Source: Bradyrhizobium sp. SRL28 | GTDB taxonomy: Bacteria > Pseudomonadota > Alphaproteobacteria > Rhizobiales > Xanthobacteraceae | DNA: 64,000 bases | Assembly (NCBI RefSeq): GCF_018596315.1 | Contig: NZ_JAHEAG010000015.1 | Span: forward strand, 1 to 64,000 | Direction of reading: 5' to 3' | Shown here: positions 1-8,218 of the stretch, in pieces | Numbering within the stretch: position 1 is the stretch's first letter | Layout: every line of letters starts with the position of its first letter | Program-made: the position numbers and the translations under genes | The notes under the pieces: model-generated | What the model was told of the DNA's origin: nothing | Database searches by the model: none | Seen by the model: the letters and a program-made list of their open reading frames with translations, nothing else

Positions 1-25
1 TCTGTCCGCGTACGCCGAAGGATGG

Positions 26-84
26 ATTGCTTCGTCGCTTTGCTCCCTTGCGCAAAAGCTTCGCGTTTGTCGCAGGCAATGACG
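26..84. repeat. Dispersed palindromic repeat, Bradyrhizobium type
   Basis: Non-coding DNA between the window edge and the deacylase stop. It has inverted ends (ATTGC at 26-30 and GCAAT at 76-80) and internal CTTCG/GCTTTGC blocks. I recognise this layout from intergenic repeats in Bradyrhizobium and Rhodopseudomonas. Family membership is from memory, and copy number cannot be judged here. Confidence 0.5.
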
Positions 85-108
85 TGGTGAGGCCGGCGCT
101 CCACTCGC

Positions 109-1386
109 TCAGATTTTCTCCACCCCGCACCATTCCGCGATGAACAGCGCGGTGGCCTTGGTCGACTTCCGCAGCGACTCCAGATCGACATATTCGTTGA
201 AGCCGTGCATCGCCGCGCCCGTCGCGCCGAAGCACAGGCTCGGGATGTTGTAGTTCAACCCGTAGAACCGCGTATCGGTCAGTGCGGTGAACGCCCGGTC
301 CGGCACCGTGCCGCCATAGACAGTGCCAAACGCCTTTGCAAAAGCGGCTTCCGGTTCGGCAGAATTCGTGAGCTCATAGCCTTCCGACAGGAAGCCCGAC
401 CACTCGACCTGCGGCGGATTGTTGGACAAGAAGCGATGATCGCGCGCCGCGGCCGAGACGCAGGCCAATATCTCCTTCTGGCATTCGGCGATCGACCAGC
501 CCGGCAGCACCGCAATCCGGCAATCGACGTCGCACCAGGCCGGCACGCTGGAGGCCCAGTCGCCGCCCTTGATGATGCCGGGATTGAAGTTGAGCGGATG
601 GGCGACCGCCTTGAAGTGACGGTCCGCCTTGGCGCGCTCGTTCCAGTCGGCCTCGAGCTTCTGCAGCGAATGGATCAGATGATACGCCGCCATGATCGCG
701 TTGGCGCCCGCGCCGGCCTCGAACACATGCACGGGAAAGCCGCGCACCTTCAGGCGAAACCAGATCACGCCGACCTGCGAGCGCACCATCGTCTCACCGG
801 TCGGCTCCGGGATGAAGCAGGCGTCCGCCCGATAGCCGCGCTGCAAGGTCGAGAGCGCGCCGACGCCGGTCGACTCTTCCTCGATCACGGACTGGAAGTG
901 AATGCGCGCCGTGGGCTTCAGGCCTGCGGCCTTGATCGCATCCAGCGCATAGAGCGCGCCGATGGTTCCGGATTTCATGTCGCAAGCGCCGCGGCCATAC
1001 ATCTTGCCGTCTTTCACGACGGGAGCGAACGGGGGCGTCTCCCACATGTCGAGGGGGCCCGCCGGAACGACGTCACAGTGGCCCTGCAGGATCAGCGATC
1101 TGCCCGCGTTGTTCGAGGGACGGTAAGTGCCGACCACCGTGCGCGCCCGGGAGAAATCATGCTCGATCGGCCCGAAGCCGCGCAGGTCCTTCAAATCCTC
1201 GACGTCGATATGCCAATCGTCGACCTCATAGCCGCGCTGGCGCAGGAGGTCGCCGATCATGTCCTGGCACGGCCCTTCGGCGCCGCGGGTCGATGGGATA
1301 GCGACGAAATCCCGTGTCGTTGCCAGTTGCGCATCAAAGCCGGCATCGACGGCGTCGAGGATTTTCTGTTGCGTGTCGGTCGTCAT
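109..1386 (-). CDS. M20 family deacylase/peptidase (ArgE/DapE type)
   Basis: Zinc-dependent amidohydrolase of the M20 family, which removes acyl groups from N-acyl amino acids or related amides in the cytoplasm. The 425-residue protein shows the metal-ligand motifs in order: GHCDVVPAG (about residue 102), GRGACDMKSG (about 130), and EEES with the catalytic Glu (about 168). The C-terminal metal His lies in GAAMHGFNE. The length fits ArgE/DapE-like acetylornithine deacetylases, but no arginine or lysine genes are nearby, so the substrate is open. The start is the ATG at 1386. The next gene downstream of the shared strand is the FMN-barrel gene, 48 bp upstream, so they may be co-transcribed. Confidence 0.9.
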   Translation of the reverse strand: MTTDTQQKILDAVDAGFDAQLATTRDFVAIPSTRGAEGPCQDMIGDLLRQRGYEVDDWHIDVEDLKDLRGFGPIEHDFSRARTVVGTYRPSNNAGRSLILQGHCDVVPAGPLDMWETPPFAPVVKDGKMYGRGACDMKSGTIGALYALDAIKAAGLKPTARIHFQSVIEEESTGVGALSTLQRGYRADACFIPEPTGETMVRSQVGVIWFRLKVRGFPVHVFEAGAGANAIMAAYHLIHSLQKLEADWNERAKADRHFKAVAHPLNFNPGIIKGGDWASSVPAWCDVDCRIAVLPGWSIAECQKEILACVSAAARDHRFLSNNPPQVEWSGFLSEGYELTNSAEPEAAFAKAFGTVYGGTVPDRAFTALTDTRFYGLNYNIPSLCFGATGAAMHGFNEYVDLESLRKSTKATALFIAEWCGVEKI

Positions 1387-1434
1387 GCGGCGGGCTCCAG
1401 TCGAGAATTCAAAGGAGCGCGCACCCTACCTATC

Positions 1435-2187
1435 TCAGCCGCCCGCGTAATGCGCAAAATGCGCATCCCGCAATGCATCTTCGAGCAGGCGGCCTTCCGA
1501 ATAGCCACCAAGCGACGCCGGCCGCTCGACGCCATCGAGAAGCCGCGGACACGGTTCCGGCGCGCCCAGCACGGTGCGCACCGGAATGCGCTCGGCATAG
1601 ATGGGCAATGCATAGTCCTCCTCGTCGTCACCAACGCCCTTGGCGCGAATTTTGGCGGAAGCCTCTTCGATCTCCATCGCGATGACGGATGTGGCCTTGA
1701 TCTCCTGCGCGGTACTCTGCCGCAGACTCGCAGTGCGATCGGGGAAGAAGCGGTCGACCATGGCAACCAGCGCGCGCTCCTTCTCGGCGGGAGAGTCGAT
1801 GAGATAGGCAGTACCGAACGCCATCACGGCGCGATAATCGGCCGAGTGATTGAAGCCGCATCTTGCCAGCACCAGGCTGTCGAGATGCGCGACCGTGAGA
1901 CATGCGCGTTGACCGTCAGACTGGTTGCGCAGCATGCGGCTCGCGCTGCTGCCATGCCAATACAGCGTGTTTCCTTCCCGCCAGAAGAAAGTCGGCGTGC
2001 AGTAGGGCTGGCCGTCGACCACGTAGGAAACGTGACAGAGCATCGAGGCATCAAGCAGGCCGTAAATCTTCGCCCGATCATAGGAGCCACGCTCGTGCAT
2101 GCGCTTGACCCGATTGCGCGGCGACAGCGGATAGGAAGTGGTGGTCTCGCCCTGGATCGTCACGGCAGCTCCTTGCGGTATTGGCAT
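1435..2187 (-). CDS. Pyridoxamine 5'-phosphate oxidase-like FMN-binding split-barrel protein
   Basis: A flavin-binding split-barrel protein of about 250 residues, related to PNPOx and to Nim/heme-degrading barrels. The N-terminal part carries the typical stretches RGSYD, LLDASMLCHVSYVVDGQPYC, TLYWHGSSASRM and AYLIDSPAEKERAL. An upstream in-frame extension to 2289 exists. I chose the ATG at 2187 because the family begins close to this point and because the extension would run through the divergent regulator's start. The gene is divergent from a MocR regulator across about 50 bp, a common pairing in which the regulator senses PLP. Its substrate is unknown. Confidence 0.85.
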   Translation of the reverse strand: MPIPQGAAVTIQGETTTSYPLSPRNRVKRMHERGSYDRAKIYGLLDASMLCHVSYVVDGQPYCTPTFFWREGNTLYWHGSSASRMLRNQSDGQRACLTVAHLDSLVLARCGFNHSADYRAVMAFGTAYLIDSPAEKERALVAMVDRFFPDRTASLRQSTAQEIKATSVIAMEIEEASAKIRAKGVGDDEEDYALPIYAERIPVRTVLGAPEPCPRLLDGVERPASLGGYSEGRLLEDALRDAHFAHYAGG

Positions 2188-2236
2188 GGTGGAACCAGTT
2201 GTACCGGCGAATTTGGTCTGCGATAGTGCCAATTCC

Positions 2237-3754
2237 ATGCGAAAAATTCCGACCAATTTCCTTGCCAATTCCCCTGCGACGCGGCGCAAGGCCGAGCTTC
2301 CGCTCGACCTTGACGGGCCCCACGTGACGGCGGATGCCTCCTCGCAGCACCGGCTCTATCAGGCGCTCTGCCACGCCATCACAGGCGGAATTGCAAAGCC
2401 GGGCGAGCCGCTGCCGCCGCAGCGAACGCTGGCAAAGCAGACGGGTTTTCGCCGCAACGCCGTCACCTCGGCCTATGAGCGGCTGATCGCGGACGGGTTT
2501 GCCGTGGCCACCGTCGGCTCCGGCACCTTCGTCGCCGCACGCATCCCGGCCCGCGCCAGCGACACGCGCAAAACCAGGATCGCGATCGAGGCGCCGCAGC
2601 AAGGCGCGCTGGCGCTCGGCTGCACGCATATCGATGAAAGGGCGCTGCAGCGCTTCAGGTCTTTTGCCGGCCGGCGCATGCGCGCCTTCGGCGCCGAGCA
2701 CCTGCAATACGGCGACCCCAGGGGCAGCCGCGAGCTGCGCGCCGCGATTGCCGATCATTTGTTGTCGGCGCGCGGGCTGCGCTGCGATCCGGACCAGATC
2801 ATGCTGGCGTCGGGAACGCAGCACGCATTGCGGATCGTGCTGGGCGCGATCCTCAAGCCCGGCGATCAAATCTGGTGCGAAGATCCCGGCTATCCCGCGG
2901 CGCGAAGAGCGATCGGGCACTATGGCCTGCGCCCCGTCTCCGTGCCGGTCGACGGATCAGGCATGATCGTGGCCAGGGGCCGCGCTCTCGCGCCGGCGGC
3001 GGGAGCGGCCTATGTGACACCGTCGCACCAGTTTCCGCTGGGCGTGCAGATGTCGATGCCGCGGCGGCTGGAATTGCTCGACTGGGCAAGGGAGGCGAGC
3101 GCCTTCGTGATCGAGGACGATTACGACAGCGAATTTCGATATGACGGTGCGCCATTGCTGTCGCTCGCCGGCATCGATCACCTCTCGCGCGTCATCTACA
3201 TGGGCACGTTTGCAAAGACGCTGTTTCCCGGATTGCGCATCGGCTACTGCGCGCTGCCGGAGCGGCTGGTCGGACCGGTGACGACGGCCCGCGCCGCGCT
3301 CGACCGCTTTCCCGGCACGCTGCTCGAAGGCGCGGTGGCGGACATGCTCAATTCCGGCGCGTTCGCGGCAAATCTGCGCAAGGTGCGCGGGATCTATCGC
3401 GAAGCGCGCGACGTGCTGGCTTCGACCTTGTCGGCGGCATCGGAGGGGCTTCTATCGGTGCCGGTGCCCTCGCAGGGCCTGCATCTGGTCGCGCGGTTCG
3501 ATCCATCGACCGATCCGCAGGTTGCCGCCAACGCAAAGACGAAGGCCGGCGTCGCGGGCTGGCTCCTGGCGGAAACCTATTTTCGTGTGCGCCCGCTGCC
3601 GGGATTCGTCCTCGGCTTTGCCGGCCACCCCCTGCCGCAACTGATCGCATCGGCCGAACGGCTGGCGAAGGCGTCGCTGGCCGCCTTGCCGATAAGTGGC
3701 AAACCGAACAAGGGTGGAACCGGCAAGATCAAACGGCCGAAGACCGCGACCTGA
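2237..3754 (+). CDS. MocR/PdxR-type transcriptional regulator (GntR HTH plus aminotransferase-like domain)
   Basis: A one-component regulator of 505 residues. An N-terminal GntR winged helix (about residues 40-110, with PPQRTLAKQTGFRRNAVTSA) is joined to a fold-type I aminotransferase domain. The PLP lysine lies in YMGTFAKTLFPGLRIGY, and DDYDSEFRYDG is the family's aspartate region. Such proteins bind PLP as an effector and usually control a neighbouring amine- or PLP-related gene, here the divergent FMN-barrel gene. I chose the ATG at 2237; the in-frame extension back to 2138 would overlap that gene. The 50-bp gap contains TTGG-N12-CCAA (2213-2232), a possible but unproven operator half-site pair. 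Confidence 0.9.
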   Translation: MRKIPTNFLANSPATRRKAELPLDLDGPHVTADASSQHRLYQALCHAITGGIAKPGEPLPPQRTLAKQTGFRRNAVTSAYERLIADGFAVATVGSGTFVAARIPARASDTRKTRIAIEAPQQGALALGCTHIDERALQRFRSFAGRRMRAFGAEHLQYGDPRGSRELRAAIADHLLSARGLRCDPDQIMLASGTQHALRIVLGAILKPGDQIWCEDPGYPAARRAIGHYGLRPVSVPVDGSGMIVARGRALAPAAGAAYVTPSHQFPLGVQMSMPRRLELLDWAREASAFVIEDDYDSEFRYDGAPLLSLAGIDHLSRVIYMGTFAKTLFPGLRIGYCALPERLVGPVTTARAALDRFPGTLLEGAVADMLNSGAFAANLRKVRGIYREARDVLASTLSAASEGLLSVPVPSQGLHLVARFDPSTDPQVAANAKTKAGVAGWLLAETYFRVRPLPGFVLGFAGHPLPQLIASAERLAKASLAALPISGKPNKGGTGKIKRPKTAT

Positions 3755-3835
3755 CCGCACTCGTCGGCCATCGCCCTATCAGAATCGCCGCCGCGTCACT
3801 AAGCTCGCCGTCCATCATTATGACGGAACCACCGG

Positions 3836-3988
3836 ATGCCCGGCAATCGCAACGTCCTCTATCTCATTATCGGCGTGTTGATCGTCGCGATCAGTGTGCT
3901 CGGCTACAATCTCTATCAAGCCAAAAAGGAGCCCGAGGGCCTGCAGATCAATGTCGGGCCCGATGGGCTGAAGATCAAGACCAAGTGA
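3836..3988 (+). CDS. Small single-pass membrane protein (50 aa), function unknown
   Basis: An ATG-started frame of 50 codons. After a short polar N-terminus (MPGNRN) there is one hydrophobic helix (about residues 7-24), then a hydrophilic tail ending in GPDGLKIKTK. The tail probably lies in the periplasm. It ends 11 bp before the next small secreted gene on the same strand, which suggests co-transcription. Similar short proteins occur in Bradyrhizobium annotations, but I know no function. Confidence 0.6.
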   Translation: MPGNRNVLYLIIGVLIVAISVLGYNLYQAKKEPEGLQINVGPDGLKIKTK

Positions 3989-3999
3989 GCGAGGCCGGA

Positions 4000-4257
4000 A
4001 TGATGACGACAAAGGCTGCCCGATGTCTTGCCCTGCCCGCCGGCCTTGCACTGTGGCTGCTCACGAGCCCCGCCCTCGCCCAGGTGTTCTCGCGCGAACA
4101 GGATATCGTCGACCTGCGTCTCGGCCAGCGCGCCCTCGTCGACGACGGATCCTGCCCCGCCGGACAAATCAAGGAAGTCATGGGCTCGCAAATGACTGAG
4201 ACCGGCGTGCTGCGCACCCGGAAATGCATTCAGCGACTGGGGACGAAGAGACGATAG
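4000..4257 (+). CDS. Small secreted protein, possibly DUF6719-like
   Basis: About 85 residues with a clear Sec signal peptide (AARCLALPAGLALWLLTSPALAQ, cut after about residue 28). The mature domain holds SREQDIVDLRLGQRALVDDG, CPAGQIKEV and RTRKCIQRLG. The two cysteines could form a disulfide in the periplasm. Two tandem ATGs (4000 and 4003) are both possible starts. It follows the 50-residue membrane protein by 11 bp. The family name is recalled, not searched; its role is unknown. Confidence 0.75.
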   Translation: MMTTKAARCLALPAGLALWLLTSPALAQVFSREQDIVDLRLGQRALVDDGSCPAGQIKEVMGSQMTETGVLRTRKCIQRLGTKRR

Positions 4258-4275
4258 CGGCGATTCTCCTTAGCG

Positions 4276-4725
4276 CTAGAACATGCCGTTGGTATTGGCG
4301 GCCTTCTCCGGAATCTCCTGCACGACGTCCCAGTGTTCGACAATCTTGCCGTTCTCGAGCCTGAAGATGTCAACGATAGCGCGGCCGCGCGTGCCCTTCT
4401 CGCGTACGCTATGGACGTGGACAATCACGTAATCGCCGTCCGCAAAAGCGCGCTTGATCTCGCTCCGCGAGTCCGGGAATTTCTCCCGCAGGAAGCCGAG
4501 GAAGGCCTTGAAGCCTTCGATACCGTCCGGCGCGGTCGGGTTGTGCTGGATATAGTGCGGCCCGAAAAACTTCGCCGCGGCGTCGAAATCCTTCCGGTTG
4601 AGCGCCGCATCGTAGAATTCGAGCACGGCCTTCTTGTTGGCTTCCTGCGTCGCCGTGTCGGCGGCGGATGCCGGAGATATGGCCAGCGACAACAGGCCGA
4701 TCAGGCCGATGAGAAGAGATCGCAT
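4276..4725 (-). CDS. Secreted NTF2/SnoaL-like protein
   Basis: A 149-residue protein with a signal peptide (about residues 1-21, ending SPASAAD) and a cone-shaped NTF2/SnoaL fold. Typical traces are NKKAVLEFYDAALNRKDFDAAAKFF, YIQHNPTAPDGIEGFKAFL and FRLENGKIVEHWDVVQEIP. This fold covers polyketide cyclases, isomerases and binding proteins, and many exported members have no known activity. The start at 4725 gives the signal peptide directly; the longer open frame upstream is a shadow of the hydrolase gene. It follows the serine hydrolase on the same strand with 41 bp between them, so an operon is likely. Confidence 0.85.
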   Translation of the reverse strand: MRSLLIGLIGLLSLAISPASAADTATQEANKKAVLEFYDAALNRKDFDAAAKFFGPHYIQHNPTAPDGIEGFKAFLGFLREKFPDSRSEIKRAFADGDYVIVHVHSVREKGTRGRAIVDIFRLENGKIVEHWDVVQEIPEKAANTNGMF

Positions 4726-4766
4726 GACTGCTCCTTTGTGCAACCGGTATCGATGCCGAACCAATC

Positions 4767-6005
4767 CTACCAGCTTCCGTATCGGCCGACGACCCCGCGC
4801 CACAGCGCATCGCGTTCGCGCGCGAGCGGCTCCTTGCCGACGCTGGCATTCTTCGCCGCCGCGGTAATGACCATCACCAGCTTGAGTTCGGGATCGACGA
4901 AGATCGACTGCCCGTAGACGCCGAGCAGCGCGAACCGCCGCTTCTCGCCCGGAAACAACCAGAACTGGTAGCCATAGCCGAAATAGGGCGTCGCCTTGCG
5001 CGGCGCGAACGCCTCCGGCTGGCGGTGCCAGTCGGTCGCATCGAGCAGATAGTCCTTCGGCAAGATCTGCCTGCCGCCCAAGGCGCCGTCGTTGGCCAGC
5101 AGGATTCCAAGGCGGCCATAGTCGCGCAGGACCGCATTGAAACTCCCCGAGCCGACTTCGGTGCCATCCTTTGTCCTGATCCAGGTCGCATCGGCCTCCG
5201 CGCCCATCGGCTGCCACAGGCGCGTCGTCAGATATTCGCTCACCGAGGTGCCGGTCACCGCGCGCAGCAACAGCGTCAGAGCCACGGTCTGGTTGGACGC
5301 ATAGTGAAAGCGCGTCCCCTGCTCGTCCTCGCGCGTCGTGAACGCGCGCAGCGCCGCGACCGAATCCTGCGTGAGGCGGATCCTGTTGAATTTCGTCAGA
5401 TCGTCCTTGCCGTCATAGACTTCCTGAAACGGCACGCCGGACGCCATCCGAAGCATGTTGCGGATCGTCGTCTCGCCATAGGGATTGCCGGCAAGGCCGG
5501 GCACATATCTGGCGATGGTATCGTCAAGCGAAGCGATCTTCTTTTCGGCCAGCGCCATCCCGACGGTGATGCTGACAATGGACTTCGCCATCGAATGCGA
5601 AACGAAGCGATGTTCGGCATTGCGATTGTACTGATAGCGTTCAGTCAGCACCTCGCCGTCCCGGATGAGAAGGAAGCCGGTCACGCGTTGATGGTTGAGA
5701 AAATCATCGAGGGTGCGGGTCTGCTGTTCGAACCGATACTCGATCCTGGGCTCGGTGGAAATTTTCGGCAGTGGCCGCGGAGACACCGCCTTCTTCAGCA
5801 TGTAGTGCTGCAGGATGCTGTCGAGGTGGCTGAACGATCCGACCCGGACGCTCTCGTCATAAAACCAGTTGGCGCGCGAGCCGATCGGATAGCCGGCCGC
5901 CTTCCCCAACAGGTCCTCGTCGGGTGCGGCGCCGGCTGGCAAGCCCAGCGCGACAAGCACCGCGCATGAGAGCAGGATTCGTCCCGGCTGCATTGGCTGG
6001 CTCAC
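4767..6005 (-). CDS. Exported serine hydrolase, class C beta-lactamase-like family
   Basis: A 412-residue protein with a signal peptide (about 1-27) and a penicillin-binding/beta-lactamase fold. The catalytic SxxK is SMAK at 138-141 and the second motif is YAS at 235-237. Sequences GMALAEKKIASLDDTIARYVP and NMLRMASGV are typical of the class C/esterase EstB group. Members act as esterases, D-aminopeptidases or peptidoglycan-active enzymes, and few are true beta-lactamases. A clear KTG triad is not obvious, so an esterase-like role is more likely than drug resistance. It is the first gene of a likely pair with the NTF2-like gene. Confidence 0.85.
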   Translation of the reverse strand: MSQPMQPGRILLSCAVLVALGLPAGAAPDEDLLGKAAGYPIGSRANWFYDESVRVGSFSHLDSILQHYMLKKAVSPRPLPKISTEPRIEYRFEQQTRTLDDFLNHQRVTGFLLIRDGEVLTERYQYNRNAEHRFVSHSMAKSIVSITVGMALAEKKIASLDDTIARYVPGLAGNPYGETTIRNMLRMASGVPFQEVYDGKDDLTKFNRIRLTQDSVAALRAFTTREDEQGTRFHYASNQTVALTLLLRAVTGTSVSEYLTTRLWQPMGAEADATWIRTKDGTEVGSGSFNAVLRDYGRLGILLANDGALGGRQILPKDYLLDATDWHRQPEAFAPRKATPYFGYGYQFWLFPGEKRRFALLGVYGQSIFVDPELKLVMVITAAAKNASVGKEPLARERDALWRGVVGRYGSW

Positions 6006-6090
6006 GCAGATCTTCGATCTGCCATTGCTTACAATGGCCGTTACCGGCGTGTCGAGCCTGCGGGGAATGTGGAGCTAAGCCGCGCCAACT

Positions 6091-6489
6091 TTACTGGTTC
6101 GTCGCCGGCTCGAACATGCATTGCAGCGTCGGCTTGGCGATCTTGGTGAAGGTCGGGCCGATCTCGGCTTGCTTTGACGGCGGCACCCACGCGGTCTCGA
6201 TCGTCGGCACCCCGGTCTCGCTGATGCCGCGCAGCAGGGCTTCGCGCAGGTCGGCATCTTCCACCGTCGCGGCGGCGTAGTCGTGCAGACAGCCGCAAAC
6301 CCTTTCGGGGTGCGCCCAGCGTCCGACCATATGGGGCATGCAGAGCCGCACGAACTCGCCGCGCGGATCAGGCATCTTGAAGAGAGAACGGAACGAAGTC
6401 TGCGGCGGCTGAAACTGGACCTGAGCCCGCGCAGCGCCGCCGAGAAGGACGGATGCCAGGATGGCGGCAGAACAGATGCGTACGAACAT
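6091..6489 (-). CDS. Secreted hypothetical protein with paired cysteines
   Basis: A 132-residue protein with a signal peptide (MFVRICSAAILASVLLGG, cleavage near ARA-Q). The mature part contains FVRLCMPHMVGRWAHPERVCGC and, near the end, LQCMFEP. This gives four cysteines that could form disulfides in the periplasm. I do not recognise the family. It lies just upstream of the hydrolase gene on the same strand (85 bp apart). Confidence 0.75.
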   Translation of the reverse strand: MFVRICSAAILASVLLGGAARAQVQFQPPQTSFRSLFKMPDPRGEFVRLCMPHMVGRWAHPERVCGCLHDYAAATVEDADLREALLRGISETGVPTIETAWVPPSKQAEIGPTFTKIAKPTLQCMFEPATNQ

Positions 6490-6533
6490 GCAGGGCCTTT
6501 ATCGGCAATCTTTTTGCGAACGGTACGCGACGC

Positions 6534-6695
6534 TCACTTGGCGGCCAGAACCATCGGCAGGGGCGCCGGAGTCGCGACCGCCGAGCCGTTGTAGGCGAAG
6601 GTGCCGACGCCCGGCAGAGCTTGGTCCGACGAACCAGCCATCGAGGGACCAGCCAGGATGAAGGCGAAGGCGAGGATGAAGCTTGTGGTCCGCAT
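6534..6695 (-). CDS. Small secreted peptide (53 aa), function unknown
   Basis: An ATG-started frame on the minus strand. It encodes a strongly hydrophobic N-terminus (MRTTSFILAFAFILAGPSMA) that looks like a signal peptide, followed by a short Gly/Ala/Pro-rich tail (GVGTFAYNGSAVATPAPLPM). It sits 44 bp upstream of the 132-residue secreted protein gene on the same strand. The signal-like start and strong codon bias support a real gene; there is no function clue. Confidence 0.6.
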   Translation of the reverse strand: MRTTSFILAFAFILAGPSMAGSSDQALPGVGTFAYNGSAVATPAPLPMVLAAK

Positions 6696-7348
6696 CTGAC
6701 TGTCTCCGGTTGTCCGTGGCCGGCAACGCCCGCCGTCTCGTTAACCACGTGATAGCCGTCGGCTGTTTCCGGACATCTGCGCCAAAAACGCAAAATGGTT
6801 TCATTGCGCAGGAGAATTGTTTCATCGGCTCTGTCGGACGAAACATTGGCCCGAAAAATTCAATGAATTCAGCCCCGACGCCGTCACTCCAGATGATCCG
6901 GCTGAACACTGAAAGCCGCCCGTTGGGGCCACTTTGGAACCTCTCCCATAGACGAGGACGGCCTCGTTCACTGGCTGATTGGATGAACCGAAGCCTCGTT
7001 CCGGCCGACTCAGTCGAACGCCGTGCAACTTTGCGCGTGCCTGTGCGTTGTGACCCCTCCTCAACAAAGGATAGCCGTCGTGGGTAGTGGCAACACCGAT
7101 GTTGGCAGTGCAACCCCGACCCGCAAACCCGGCCAGCCCGAACTGCGGATCGATCCTTCCCTGAAGACAGAGCACCAAGGAACAACCCCAGCGCATCCTG
7201 CGAGCCCTTGTGGCGCGATGTCGCAACAGGGCAGCGAATTTCGCGGCAATGTATCGGCGCCGCAAAAATTCGTGCAGCTGGTCGGTTGCCGTGAGCGCAA
7301 GGCCGGACCCGGCCTGGAGGCCCGCCAATATTCCTATCCGGTCAAACG
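6696..7348. other. Gene-free stretch of about 650 bp
   Basis: I find no convincing gene here. Open frames on both strands lack ribosome-binding sites and family features. A 44-codon frame at 7218-7352 has fair codon use but no Shine-Dalgarno sequence. The stretch probably holds the promoter for the small secreted genes on the minus strand and perhaps decayed coding sequence. Confidence 0.5.
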
Positions 7349-7407
7349 GTAAGCCCAAAACCCTCATCCCGGATCCGATCTCGGATCCCGGGTGACATTG
7401 GGCTTAC
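7349..7407. repeat. Long nested palindrome at the end of creA
   Basis: The outer arms GTAAGCCCAA (7349-7358) and TTGGGCTTAC (7398-7407) pair perfectly. Inside lies GGATCCG-ATCT-CGGATCC, extended by near-pairing TCATCCCGG/CCGGGTGA. The creA stop codon (7404-7406) is inside the right arm. This could end the creA transcript or be a mobile palindromic element; there is no clear T run. Confidence 0.65.
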
Positions 7408-7952
7408 TGGACGAATTCACCGCATTTCTGAACCGTGGCGTCGGCTGCCCCCCAGGGCATGATCGGCACCGAGGACGTCGAGTTTTTGGGTGAACCTTCG
7501 ATCAGCCTGTCCGAATAGACCATGTAGACCAGCACGTTGCGTTTGGCATCGCAGCCGCGAACGATCTGCATCTTCTTGAAGAACAGCGAGCGGCGCTGCC
7601 GGAACATGTCGTCGCCCTGCTCAAACTTATGCTTGAACTTGATGGGCCCGATCTGGCGGCACGCCAGTGAGATGTCCGAGACCTCCTCGGCGAGGCCGAG
7701 CCAGCCCTTGAAGCCGCCCTTTTCCGGCACCGTGAAGTGACAGGCCACCCCCTCGACCTCGGGATCGTCGACGGCATAGGTCGCGAGCTTGTCGTTCGGG
7801 CTCAGCCACTTGAAGACCGTCGAGCGGCGAAAGATCAGGTCGGGTTCGTCCGCAGCCGACGCCGGCCCTGCCTGCCAGAGTACCAGCGCCAACACCCCCA
7901 AGGCCAGACTTCTCCACTTCTTGTCACGCTTAACGATGGCCTTGGATGTCAT
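7404..7952 (-). CDS. creA: CreA family periplasmic protein
   Basis: A 182-residue exported protein with a signal peptide (residues 1 to about 33, cut near ASAADEP). The conserved core includes YAVDDPEVEGVACHFTVPEKGG, SLACRQIG, FFKKMQIVRGCDAKRNVLVYMVYSDRLIEGSPKNSTSSVP and a final CGEFVQ. Family length is usually about 155-185 residues. CreA is widespread and secreted with an unknown biochemical role; the E. coli gene neighbours creBCD, which are absent here. The cysteines are probably disulfide-bonded. Confidence 0.9.
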   Translation of the reverse strand: MTSKAIVKRDKKWRSLALGVLALVLWQAGPASAADEPDLIFRRSTVFKWLSPNDKLATYAVDDPEVEGVACHFTVPEKGGFKGWLGLAEEVSDISLACRQIGPIKFKHKFEQGDDMFRQRRSLFFKKMQIVRGCDAKRNVLVYMVYSDRLIEGSPKNSTSSVPIMPWGAADATVQKCGEFVQ

Positions 7953-8218
7953 TGATATCTCCGCTGAAGGGCTCCCCGGCCTATGTAGTGGCAGAAAGCC
8001 GCACAGGAAGGCTCCGGGAGGTATTGGAGGGCCGTAGTGCTGCCTTATGGATGGCGTCAGATTGGGCAGGCGCCGTTTAACGGAATGTGAGGCTTTTTTG
8101 CTACGATTCGGGCGAAAAGCGCTGGAATTAGAAGGCCTACGCTGGTGAACGCTTTTCGTGTCTGCGACAACAAACGGATTAGCAGGACGGTAGATTCGAG
8201 TATCTGGATTTGAGGATT

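Noticed and set aside
4276..5217. Single 313-residue frame covering the NTF2-like and hydrolase regions
   Set aside because: The N-terminal half is a shadow of the hydrolase; the signal peptide at 4725 marks the true start.
7218..7352. 44-codon frame in the gene-free stretch
   Set aside because: Fair codon use but no ribosome-binding site, no recognisable motif, and it runs into the palindrome.
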